From the NCBI GenBank assembly GCA_022749755.1, contig CM040443.1, positions 12,373,744 to 12,437,743 on the forward strand: DNA of 64,000 nt, in the 5' to 3' direction. Position 1 is the first letter of the stretch. Each line of letters opens with the position of its first letter. This document shows, in pieces, positions 37,161 through 54,000 of the stretch. The notes under the pieces are model-generated. The model worked only from the letters and a program-made list of their open reading frames with translations, searched no databases and was not told the DNA's origin. The translations under genes and the position numbers were made by a program. This stretch comes from Azadirachta indica. Its lineage: Eukaryota > Streptophyta > Magnoliopsida > Sapindales > Meliaceae.

Positions 37161-40100
37161 ATAAATATTATCTTATTTTATTATAATTTATAATATAATA
37201 TAGTTATTAACTGGTTTATCCTATAGCAAAAACAAAAATTCGAAAAATTTGTCTTCTATTCTATTACTGAATTATTACACAATTTTTTTTAAAAATATAT
37301 ATATTTTAAATAAGTAAATAAAAGTAAATAATAATAATAATAATAATTACGTGTTAGCAAAATGCACGTTTAGTGTGATCATAAGAAGCGCCGTCATAGC
37401 AGGGGAGATGGTCAAACTCTCTTACGTAATTGTAATCAGTATTATAAATAATATTTATTTTCTTTATTTTTATTTTTATTATTTTTTTAATACTAAATAA
37501 TATGATTTTTATGAGATTATGTGTATAAAATACTACTAACATCTTCCTATTTTTATTTTATTTAGAAAATTTTGACAAAGTAAAGCAAACTAAACTTATT
37601 TCTATATTTATAATTTTATTTCAAATTAAAATTTAAGAGATGATGTGTTCAAATTTGACTTCTTAAACACGAACATGTTTACTTGTTTTATTAAAGTTTT
37701 ATCTCTTTATCTCTTAATATAAATTTTTTCCAATGATAAAATATTGCAGAATAATTTTTTTTTTAATGTTATATTTGGATTCTAAAAGATTTTGTGATTA
37801 AAATTTTGAGATATTACGGGCCCATCTCAGTATTATTTTTATAATTTTATTTAATTTTTATCTTAACAATTTCAAAATAAAAGTATGGGTTGAATGGTAT
37901 ATTTTAAATTAAAAAAATAAAGGAATTTATTAATTTTAAATTTAAAATTTGAAATATACTTAAATTTAGAAAATGAGATTATGATATTTTTGTAAAACAT
38001 TATGAGTGAGACTATAATCTAATTTATAAAATAGTGACCAATTTGCTAAATTTATTATAAATTTATTATTTTTTTAATTTTTTAAAAATATAGATATTTA
38101 TTTTGTAGACATAACAAGGAAGGGAATCAAATAAATTGACCAAAACTTTGCGAATGCACTGCATCTAACTACAGTATTAGGCGCCAAATTGCTACTGCTG
38201 ATCTGTCATAAATAATCAACGAACTTTTTTTAAATTTTTTTTTATTAATAATAAATTAATTAATAAATAAAATAAAATAAATCCGACAAAGCTAACGGAG
38301 GCGAAACACATGTGAATGTGATGACCAGTGTAGGACCGCCAAGTGTCGAATAACAAGAAGAAGAAAGAAAAGGTTGCAGTCCGTGAAACATACAAAGCGC
38401 AACAGTCGAATTTAGATGTCTGAGCGTTAACTTGTGTAATTAACGACTCCGTTATACATCATGACCAGTAAGATGAAAAATAAAAAGGAGAGAGAGAGAA
38501 AAAGAAACTTACCAGTAAGATGATTGTTCTTCAATGCAATAGGAGAAACTTTATTTGATGAAAAATTATTTTACCTTGGGTGTTTAAATAGATTTTGTTG
38601 GAGTATTCCCTTTTGTAAAAGGGTAAGTTTTTTCCTTTTATTTTTAAAAAAGGAATGGCTTAAGTTGATTAATGATATTTCCTTTTTTAAAAAAGAAAAA
38701 AAAGATTTGGTTTTAAACTTTTAGATACCCAAAAGAGAAATCTTGTGAATGGCCTAAGTTTGATTAGGTTAATTAATATTTAATTAAATAAACATTTATG
38801 TGTAAACACGCAAGTAGAGATAAATTGACAAAGCGAACTTTTGAGGAGACAAAAAGGGGAATTCTTAAGGGATAGGATTTTTACATAGTTGGCTCTTCTG
38901 GAAACAAGGATAGGTTTCTTCATCTAGAACGTCAGACGACGACGTCCCGTCAATCAATCAATTAATTAATTAATTAAAACAATGTTATCCAAAATTTGTA
39001 GTATAGGAATGGGAGGCTATCAATTTAATGTTACCGGTAGCTTAGGCAAAGGACCATACCATTACCACACCCTTACCATGCCAGACCGAAGTCGCTTTAA
39101 CTAGAAGCAGAAACAAAGTGATGTAACTTTTTGTAAGAAAGTAAAATATAAAAATTAATATAATATAGTATTTCAATGGGCTCAAGAAACTACTAATACG
39201 TACCAAAAATTTATTTAAAGTATTATAGTTTTGACTATTTTGTTTGTTGTGACATAGTGTGTGCAATTGTTGTGACCAAAATGGTATTGATTTATTTAAA
39301 ATTTTAAATATATTAATAGCATTTTGTTGATCTCAATTGCAAACTTTGCCTCAAAATAATTAAAATGAAATTTTGTTCATTTTTTTTAATTATTGACTAT
39401 ATTTATTAGAGGTCTGTCAAAACTATTCTAAATTAAATATAATTAAAGTACATTTATATGTTTAGGTTCCAAGAGTATAAAATCTACTCCTATAAATTTT
39501 ATAGAATATTGAAAATTCTATTTAGTTGACCAAAGGTTATTATTTATTAGTTATGTATAATATACATTATAATTTATTTTATATAATATCATATTCTAAT
39601 AAATTTTACTGAATTCATATATTTAAAGAGTCAAAATTTAATTATTCTTTAAGATATGACTGCGATTTACTTTTTAGCTAAAAAAATAGTTTATTTCATT
39701 TCAAATTATGGTGTGAATTAGGTCATTCTACTTTTGGCTAGAAAGGAAAATTTAATAAAATTATAACTAACTTTATTTTAGAAAACAACTTAAGAATTAG
39801 GTCACAATATCCAAATGCTTAAACTCGTAAGATAAATAGCAAAGAGCGTGTAACACGTTGCGCCCCGGAAAGCAAACGAAAATAATGGTTTTGTTTGTTA
39901 ATTAAAAGGATATCGCAAAAAGTCAACAAAGCAGGCAATCAAAAAGCGAAACGGCAGTATTTTGGACCAAATCAGAATTAATATGAAATAAATACATATG
40001 ATATGCGTGCCTGCAGGACTGATACCCCCCCTTTTAGGTATCAGAATCTTGCAGCTATTCATAGCAATTACATTAAATTAATGATATGATAATGATGATG

Positions 40101-43100
40101 CAACAGCTAATGTCCTGTCCTAAATTGAGTTGAGTTGTTGTACTTGTATAATTAATTTAATTAATTAAATTAATTAATTAATTAATTAAATGTTAATGGT
40201 GGTGGAAGGACGACATGTAAAATCTTAGAAAGTTGCACGGTGAGATGGATGGTGGGTGACAAACACAACTCTAGTGTCGTTTGGCGCGATGTGGGGTGTC
40301 GTTTCGTAAGAATTATTAGATGAAAAATACAATATAGAAAATGACATGAAACGAAATTAAACGAAGGGTGTATGTTAATTAAGTAAAAGAGGAAATATTA
40401 TCCTATACATATACATGTATATGTATTTGTACTGTACTGTTGTCGTTGCTGTGTGATATTCTTTAGAATATCCAATGCATTTGCAATGGGATGAATCTCC
40501 CAACCCCACGTTCGGGCTGCCTTTATCAGAATTCGAAAGTGAATCATTAATCGAGTGTTATATATATATATATATATATATTGAGAATATTTACATTTTT
40601 TAAAATATAAATTTAAATAAATTTGTACGTGCTTAACTTAAAAACAATATTGATTTATACAAATTAACTATCATTTTGTACCGAGGAATGGATCTTCCTC
40701 AAATTTGAATTCTACAATTCAATTATGTACGTCTTAACCTGAGAAGTTATATATATTTATATGTAACGCAGGCACAAACACGTACATAGTAATATTATAC
40801 ATTCTAAATAATTTCATTTTATTTAGTGGGTCTGAGATGACGTAATAAAATTTTTATTTTATCAATTTAATGAATGTCACATAATTTATGATAAATTTTC
40901 ATAACACACACCGAACAATCGGGATGTTTGTTTTCTTTGCCTTCTTCAATTTCTTTTCCTTACGACTTTATTTATTATTTCTTTTCCAACTCCATCTCAT
41001 GTCAAATTGGGAGTTATTATTTACACCTACTATGAAAATTAATGATATCATTATTAAATTAATTCAAGTTTTCTAAGAGCCAGTTTGATATTATGATTTC
41101 GAACGACGAGATATATAAAAAATAATAATAACTATACATATTAATCATAGATTAAAATTTCGTACTTAAATAATACAACTCTCCTTTTATAATTATTTAA
41201 AATTTTTTACGGGGTACTAAAGTATCTTTTACAATTTTTATAAAAATTATTAATTTGAGAGAGACTCTCGTACTTTTATTTTAAAAAGTCGTTTTCTCAT
41301 GTAACATCAAATAATTTGATCTCAAAATAACTGTAAATTAAAAGTCATAATATCTTATCATAATGAATAATAATCAACTTCGTATTATTTAAGATAAAAA
41401 AAAAGATTAGGGTAATATTCAAAAACAGTATTAATTTTTATTTTATTTATTTTTATCGTTGTACAACGTCGGAAATTAAAGAAGGGTAACTATCAAAGTA
41501 GTTGTTGATTCATTGCGCCATCAAAATTTGAAAGTTTCTGCCGAGTTGTTGCATTATTGCAATGGAACTCTCCTTTTTGTATGTAAAATGAAAGCTTCGA
41601 CTGTAAATATATCACACGACACTTTTGATGATGATGTTGGTGCAATCGATGCTTCTTATTTTTAATATTATTTATTTATTTGTGTGGTTGGCAAAACTTT
41701 CTTGACTTTTAAACTCTTATCATACAAATTTTAAACATTTCCATTTCTTGTACATATTATATATTTGCCCAACTATGACTTAATTGTAAATATGGTTCAA
41801 TTATTGAAGCTATTCTTTTAACTTTACAATGTTTTAAACATTTTTAATTATGAAAAATCGCATGCCCTTTATCTTATTTTTGGGAGTATCTAGAATATAA
41901 TTAAGTTGTTATGTTGTTTGAATAATAATAATATAATAAAATTACCATAAGTATATTTTTATTCTAAAATTTGTCGATTTTGCTAATGATATAATAAATA
42001 TAATATATACATGTCATTATATTATTATAGTATTCTAGCTTATTGTTATTACTTTTTATTCTTTTAATATATTCTAACTTTAACCTATTCTAAGGAGAAT
42101 AAGAATTTTAGAACTCTATTGTAGAGTATATATTCTAGACTTTTTCCTATTATTGATAAACATATAAAAAGGTTTAAATAGTTTTAATAGAAGTAAGATT
42201 TCTTTATAATAAATAAATGACCGGAACCAAAAGAGTTTAGAAAAAATTTTAACAAGAATTTCTAGAAATATTTGAATTATATTTGACATTTCAATTCAAA
42301 AATAATTTTGAATAATATTCTTTAATTACATATTTATAAATATTTCTTTGGTAGGAGGTCATTTATAAAAAACAAAAAAAAAAGAGAGAGAAAGATAGTA
42401 GTCAAAGGAAATTAAATTAAAATAAGCAATAATCATTCTTATTAAAACTAATATACGTTTGTCCAAGAGTGGCTTAAAGACCAAGTATTTAGGTAATTAA
42501 CATATATAATAAAATCACATTTCGTCAACTTTAGAGATGGCAACCTTCTATATGTACATACCAACTACCACCATTGATTAAATATCTTGGACCAAATATG
42601 GTAAATTTATTGCTTTATATATTCAATTCAATAATTAAATTTCAATTAATTATCTGTAACTAGAGGCAAGATTTCGGGCTTTAATTATAGCGATTATTCC
42701 AATTTGTTTGCTCTTAGCACGGAAAAATTTGTTAAAAGAAATGCGTGATTATTACAATTCCATCCATAATGTTATTGCTTCTCCAAAATTGTAATATTTT
42801 TGGTAGGTGTTTTGTTGTTAATGTAGTTGAAATATGACTTCCGTTATGGTTGTTGAGGAGTCATATTAATTGAAAGATTAATCTATCAATTAATGTAAAA
42901 GGGATATTTAAATAATACATGATAAAATGGCTATCAGGCCTTTGGCTTGATGGCAAAAATCGAATTCACCCCAGTTGCAATTTATGGGATTTCTCACAAA
43001 ATATAGATTAAACTCCTCAGAAAAAAATTTTGGGTAGACTTTTCTCTTATAGAGAACAAATCCCTGAGTACTTGTGCTACAATTGTGTTTATATTTTCCC

Positions 43101-45184
43101 AGTTTTATTAATAGAGTTTTCTTTTTATTTTTATCAGTAAAATTTTTCGCAAATTACAGACAGAATTACGAATAGATTGTAAATAATAAATAAAATTGTA
43201 ATACTAAAAAAAATACATAATAAAATAATATTTTACAAACAAAATTAAAATATAAAATTTGTACTTTAAATAATGTTTTATAATTATTTTGTTTAAAAAG
43301 AAAGCGTGGTGAGTAAAGTTGAAATCATTTTTAAATTTTTTACTTATCTGAGGATAATGTTTCAAAAAATTAAGTGGTGAACAAATTAAGTAACATCCCA
43401 CGTCAAACAGTCCTCAAAAACTAAATGTTGTTATACTTACATTTAACATGTTAGCACGAAAATAAAATATATTCATATGAAACTAAAAATTTGACATTAA
43501 TCCAAAGCCGATTTCTTTGAAGAGCAAGAGAAAGAAAAATTCAATGTCGATAACCTAACAACAACATGCCCTAGGACTAGGAGAGGATGCTGTACTAGGC
43601 ACCTGTACTACGTAAAAATAAATAAATAAATAAAAATATATAATATTAATATGAGTATAATATTTTTATTAAATGATATATTTAATCTTGATTTGTTGAA
43701 GACTAAGACTAAGGAAATAAAATATAGAAGTCCACGGACAGCAAGTAGGCCACTAACACACCAAACACACTTAGGTTTTCTGTTTTATGGAAGAAGCCAA
43801 AGATGAAACACTACTAGTTCTTTTCTTTCTTTTAAAATACATAAAATATCTATATATATGATATGCTATCCATCTTTCATACATCAATAATTCATAATCT
43901 TTATGCATTTAGGTCATACTTTTTTTTTTTTTTTTTTACAATTTAAATATTGTGCGACCCTCATTAAAGCTGAAATTATATATTAAAATGTGTGATTGTA
44001 AGTAACTACTGATAATTTAATTTTGTATATTTTTAAATATGTTATATATACTCATACGTATATTAGAAGTGACAAATGTATCATACTAACCCGATTTATT
44101 AAATTCAATTATATTTGTATTTTGTATTGTAAGATTAAGCGCTCACCAGACATAATAGTATTTCCTTAAACCTTTCAGCCCTACGTTATGGTTTGAGATG
44201 ACTTAACCTAACCAACTTTTGCCAATAGCAAGGACTAACTAACACGTATTGTGTTTAATTTTTAAAAAGTTGTTTTAACCTAAGTTATAAACCAATTAAA
44301 TTCTTTTCTTTTCTTATTGTAAAATAATTATTTTTTTAAAAAAATTAAATAATATATTATAATTTTTTTAATTAATTATTTGTATTAGTGGTCATCAACT
44401 ATCTTATTGAGTATTTTTGTCTAAAATTTGGGCTTGAATTGAGTTTATGAAGGCTCACATATCATAGTATTTCACTATTTGTTATGTTGAATTGTATCGT
44501 GCAGTATCATTATCAATTACTTTAATTTATACTTAAAACTATTTTCAACCTAAATAATTTGGCAAGATAAAAATAACTTTGAATATATGTAAAGAATATA
44601 TTAATTTTATTTTTTTTATTTTTCATTTGAAAAATAATTGAAATAAAAAGTAAGCATATGCTTTATTTTAATCAAATAATACATTAAAGTTGTTCGACGG
44701 TTTGAATCAAAGATGAACTTTTTAAAGTGGTTTATGTGGTAGAAAATAGATGAATTATATAGAGTAATTTGAGAGTTAATTTAAAATTTAAAATAATGAC
44801 CAAAGAAATTTTCCACGTAAAAGGATTATTGCATTTCAATTAGTAGTAGAAAGTAATAATTAGAATCTTCTTGTAATATAAAATTCACAATATTATCAAT
44901 AATTCTTCTCTTTTATTAAGTATTAAGAGAAAATTTAATTAATGTAACAATTAAAAAAAGAAAAATACTAAAACTTATCTTGTAAACTACCCATGTGAGC
45001 CTACAGTCTGGAACTAAAACCCATCTGAGAAGTTGGGTCTAAGGTTTGGTAGAGCCCATCAAGGGCCCAAGTAGTATAATTACAGGCCATAATAGAGGAA
45101 TCCAAAACTCAGCCGAGTCTGTCCAAATTAGCGAGTCAACTCAGCGATTCTGATCCTTCCCTGTCATCCACAATTAAAAAAAAA
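37161..45184. other. 8-kb AT-rich gene desert
   Basis: No supported gene, tRNA or intact transposon. Simple repeats: TAA at ~37328-37347, ATTA at ~38945-38975 and ~40150-40192, TA at ~40559-40580, AAAT at ~43617-43634, poly-T at ~43920-43938. Two islands are less AT-rich, about 38280-38480 and 39840-40560, and could hold regulatory DNA or decayed genes. A stretch near 42940-42990 (TGGCTTGATGG followed by ATCGAATTCACCCC) hints at a tRNA-derived relic but the spacing is wrong for Pol III boxes. Open frames here are all short and unlike known proteins. Confidence 0.5.
45050..45075 (+). promoter_or_regulatory. pair of site II-like (TGGGCY) motifs upstream of TADA
   Basis: AGCCCA and GGGCCCA occur about ten bases apart in this interval. 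Site II elements (TGGGCC/T), bound by TCP factors, are frequent in plant genes for organelle and translation functions, which suits TADA. They lie ~1 kb before the ATG, beyond an AT-rich palindrome. Use is inference. Confidence 0.35.
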
Positions 45185-45189
45185 TATGG

Positions 45190-45945
45190 TGTTTTAACCT
45201 CTTAAATTTTAGATGAAAGTGAATATACTCCCTAAATTTAAAAAGAAGTAAGATACCCACTATATTTTAAAAAGAAAAAAATTAAGATATTCTCTAAATT
45301 TTTAAAAAGACAAGATACCTTCTGTATTTTAAAAAAAAATTAATATACCTTATAAAATTATTATTTATATTTTAATTTAATTATTTTATTTTACGACTAT
45401 TAAAAAATATATAAAAAATAATTATATTATTTTTTTATTTAATAATCAATATAATCTTATTGTAATATTTATATTTAAATATTATAATAATATTTTAATA
45501 CTTAATTAATTTTTTTTTTTAAATTTATAATCAAATATTTATATTTATTATATATAATTTTTAAAATATATCTTATTATTAAAATAGATTGTTTAAAAAT
45601 TATATATAATTAATATTATTTATGTATAATTATGTAAATACTTAAAAAATTTTAACAACAAATTTTATATTATAAAAAATTTTACAATTAATTGTAAATA
45701 ATTTTTTAAATAAATATTATAATAATATAATATATAAAAAAATTAAAAATTAAAATATTATTATAAAAAATAAAAATAATATAATTATTTTTATATAATT
45801 TTAATAATAAAAAATAAAATAATCAAATTAATATATAAATAATATTTTTAAAGTATTTTCACTTTTTCTGAAACCTAATTATATCTTAACTTCCTTAAAA
45901 ATTTAAGATATATTAACCTTTTAGAAAAGTACAATATTAAAAAAA
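45190..45945. repeat. AT-rich palindromic element upstream of TADA
   Basis: The left part has three or four degenerate ~35-base units of the form AGATACC-CTAAATTTTAAAAAG (45220-45350). The right end, reverse strand, reads GGTTAATATATCTTAAATTTTT with GAAGTTAAGATA. Between them, TTTAATTTAATTATTTTATTTTACG near 45370 pairs imperfectly with the complement of 45790-45835. The block can fold back on itself and resembles the palindromes at 3.0-3.9 and 5.0-6.8 kb in design. No target-site duplication was fixed and the extreme AT content lowers certainty. A poly-A tract of ~19 bases follows at 45941-45959. Confidence 0.5.
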
Positions 45946-46012
45946 AAAAAAAAAAAAAAGAAAACATACCTTCTTTCCTGAGTTGATCGCATCCGATTCA
46001 CGCAGATCCACA

Positions 46013-46087
46013 ATGCTTTCAGTCTCTGGTTCAGCTCCAGAACCCATCAAAATCCATTTCTCAAATCAAGGTAAGCCTCTCTCTTAA
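46013..46087 (+). promoter_or_regulatory. upstream open reading frame in the TADA leader
   Basis: An ATG at 46013 opens a 24-codon frame ending at TAA 46085-46087, 20 bases before the TADA ATG at 46108. If transcribed and unspliced it would be expected to lower translation of the main frame. A GTAAGC donor at 46071 could instead remove part of it if the leader is spliced. Confidence 0.4.
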
Positions 46088-46107
46088 CCTTTCAACGTAT
46101 AAGAAAT

Positions 46108-51393
<5,286 letters not shown>

Positions 51394-52772
51394 AGAAAAG
51401 CTTTTGTCTTTTGTTTAATAATTGTACACTGAACGACGTTAACTTAAATCAAGTTGAGTTGACGTTTTCACAGCTTCATGAAACTCATAAACGTCGGATT
51501 GGTAACTGATGTTATGATTTGCCTTTAACGTTGCTAAAAAAGGGGGGTCCTTGAGGATATTTGAGCAACTGGATTACAAAATGGTTGCCGAAACTGGTAT
51601 TCTTCTTGTTTCCTGTTGCATGCAAGAGAGTAGGGACGGCAATCTGCTGTTAGCACTGCACTTCCCTTGCATCATAAAATTGGCAGGCATGTCATTCGGT
51701 CAAAGCCTTTTTATCAGTTGGCCTGTTTTTATCCCTTTTTTCATTGGCATTTGATGGAAGATGTTGATTGAGATAAACATCAATTTTATTTCGGATTGCT
51801 ATCCCTTTTTCCCGTTTCGCCTAAACTTCTCATGGTTGTGTAATTAAGCGAAAGTATTTTAAGTGAAAGAAACACAAAAAAGAAAAAAAAAGAAACAGTT
51901 TGTTGTTTAAATTCGAACTGTCAGCCAAGTAAGTGTGATATATCACCAATAGTTAATTTACAAACAAAATAATTAAACGATGCATATAGGAAACGCCTTA
52001 CAATTATTTGTTTCACAGGCTCTGGTTTTCTTTCCTGAATGAGCAAGAAGGGTGGAACTGAGTGAAACTTGGAAGAAACCGTAAGAGTTATTTACTTGCC
52101 CTTCATCATAAATCTAGATAGGGACAATTTACCAATGATCAGGTTGCGTTAGGATCAACATCGTAGTCTAATGGCAGTTGAAGGGTTGCTACCACTAACA
52201 CCTGTATCCCAACTCTTCCGTTTCACTCTAATTGCTAACTTATTTTTATATCAAAAGTGCCAACCAGAATTTTATGCATCAATTAATCAGAAATGCTCAT
52301 AAAAAAATATATACCATCACTAATTATGAAATATTCACCTCTAGATGAGATGAGATGACTAAATGAATCAAATAATGCCTTCTCGATTCCTAAAAAATAC
52401 AGACCTGCTGCCGTTGGGTTGTGTCATCTCTGCAAATTTAGTACTATACTTAAGTTACCAACAAATTAAAATGACCATATGATGTATGAAATGCTCCTGA
52501 TTATGCTGACTTCAAAGTTAAGGGCCCTACCTAACAGAGACAATAAGACAGGTGATATGATGAGAGATCCTAAGAAATCAAAATTTTGTAATAACAACCT
52601 TGCTGATCATTAGAAGGGATGTAACGCTCTAATGAACACTACATCTCTCCGGACAACGTTTCACCAAACATTTTTTACTTCAAAATTCTTTCTCTATTTT
52701 ATTTATTTATTTTTTATTCTTCATGGTTTATATATAACCACCTGCGTTTCCAACATTTGCCATCTCAACAAA
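51394..52772. other. TADA 3' UTR and AGP promoter region
   Basis: The first few hundred bases are likely 3' UTR of TADA. The remainder should contain the arabinogalactan-protein promoter and leader. An in-frame ATG at 52632 would add 47 residues to that protein but spoil the signal peptide, so it is treated as leader. No other gene was recognised. Confidence 0.45.
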
Positions 52773-53762
52773 ATGGCTTCAATGTTTTGGGTTCTTATTC
52801 TAGTTTGCTCCAGTTTTCAGGTAGCCATTACCCATGCACAAACACCAGCAGCCTCTCCAAATTTACCAACCACTACAGCTCCACCAACAACAGCACCACC
52901 TCCAACCACCACGGCACCTCCACCTTCTACAACTGCTCCTCCACCTTCGACTACACCTCCACCTTCTACGACACCAGCAGCACCAGCACAACCACCAGTA
53001 AGTGCGGCAACACCCCCACCTACAACAACTCCTATATCGACACCACCTCCTAAAATTGCACCAGCTACAAGCCCGTCAGTTCCACCACCACAACCCCCAC
53101 AAAGTCCTCCAACCTCAACTCCATCACAACCACCAGCACTCCCTCTGCCACCAGCAACACTGCCACCAGCAACACCACCACCTGCTTTACCACCCCCTCA
53201 AGTATCCCCGACACCAGCCCAAGCACCACCAGTACCTGCACCAGCAAAGGCACCACCGACACCAGCACCTGCACCAGTAAAGGCACCGCCAACACCTGCA
53301 CCTGCACCAGTAAAGGCACCACCAACACCAGCACCTGCACCAATCACTCTACCACCAGCTATTGCACCTGCTCCCACCAAGCACCACAGGAGAAGGAAGC
53401 ACAAACACAAGAGGCATCATCATCATGCACCAGCTCCAGCACCAACTGTCAAAAGCCCCCCAGCACCACCAACAGTACCAGACTCAGAGGATACAACGCC
53501 AGCACCATCACCATCGCTGGACTTGGTAACGTTTTTAATCAACAATAAGTTTTCTTCCAACTGCTGGCCAAACAAATTGTGCACGGATTGAGTATTAAAT
53601 TTCAGTTATGTTAATTGTCAATATCAAATTATTCTGAATCATGTTCCCCTGCATTTTGGCTTACAGAGCAGAGCAAATGCAGTGTACCGGCAGGGAGGAA
53701 GATCTGGAGTGTGGGCTGCAACTGGATTAGCTGTTGCCATCCTGTTAGCTATTACAGGCTAA
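52773..53762 (+). CDS. lysine-rich classical arabinogalactan protein (AGP17/18/19 type)
   Basis: Two exons, 52773-53525 and 53667-53762, give 282 residues. A signal peptide covers about 1-22 (MASMFWVLILVCSSFQVAIT). The mature chain is Pro/Ala/Thr/Ser-rich with AP, TP and SP dipeptides, sites for prolyl hydroxylation and arabinogalactan addition. It includes three near-identical APAPVKAPPTP units around 165-195. A basic block THHRRRKHKHKR-like (about 202-218, with a His run) splits the Pro-rich domain, the mark of the Lys-rich AGP subclass. The second exon supplies a hydrophobic tail (VWAATGLAVAILLAITG) suited to GPI anchoring at the plasma membrane. AGPs of this class act in cell growth and signalling. 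By memory AGP19 (At1g68725) sits directly after TADA in Arabidopsis, as here. Confidence 0.9.
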
Positions 53763-54000
53763 AATTTCTAGCAATGTACAGGATGAACCATGGATAAACT
53801 CTTATTCATAAGCGTGATGACTATTTTATATGTACAATATGAGATCAATTGAGAAATTTGTAGATGTAGGAGTAAATAAAGTGAAAGATGAAGGAGCCAG
53901 CAATGCTTAAAATTTTTTGTATTTTTTTTTATTTCATGAATGAAAATATTCAATGCAAATTTTTCAAACCATGAAAAAAAAAAAATTTCATCATCACTTA

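Noticed and set aside
52140..52215. tRNA-like stretch with a TAGTCTAATGGC A-box resemblance
   Set aside because: No B box and no cloverleaf could be drawn.
52632..52772. In-frame N-terminal extension of the AGP protein
   Set aside because: The ATG at 52773 gives a clean signal peptide; the extension would bury it behind 47 residues.
53065..53410. Val- and Gly-rich antisense frames under the AGP gene
   Set aside because: Same artefact of proline-codon repeats in the AGP coding strand.
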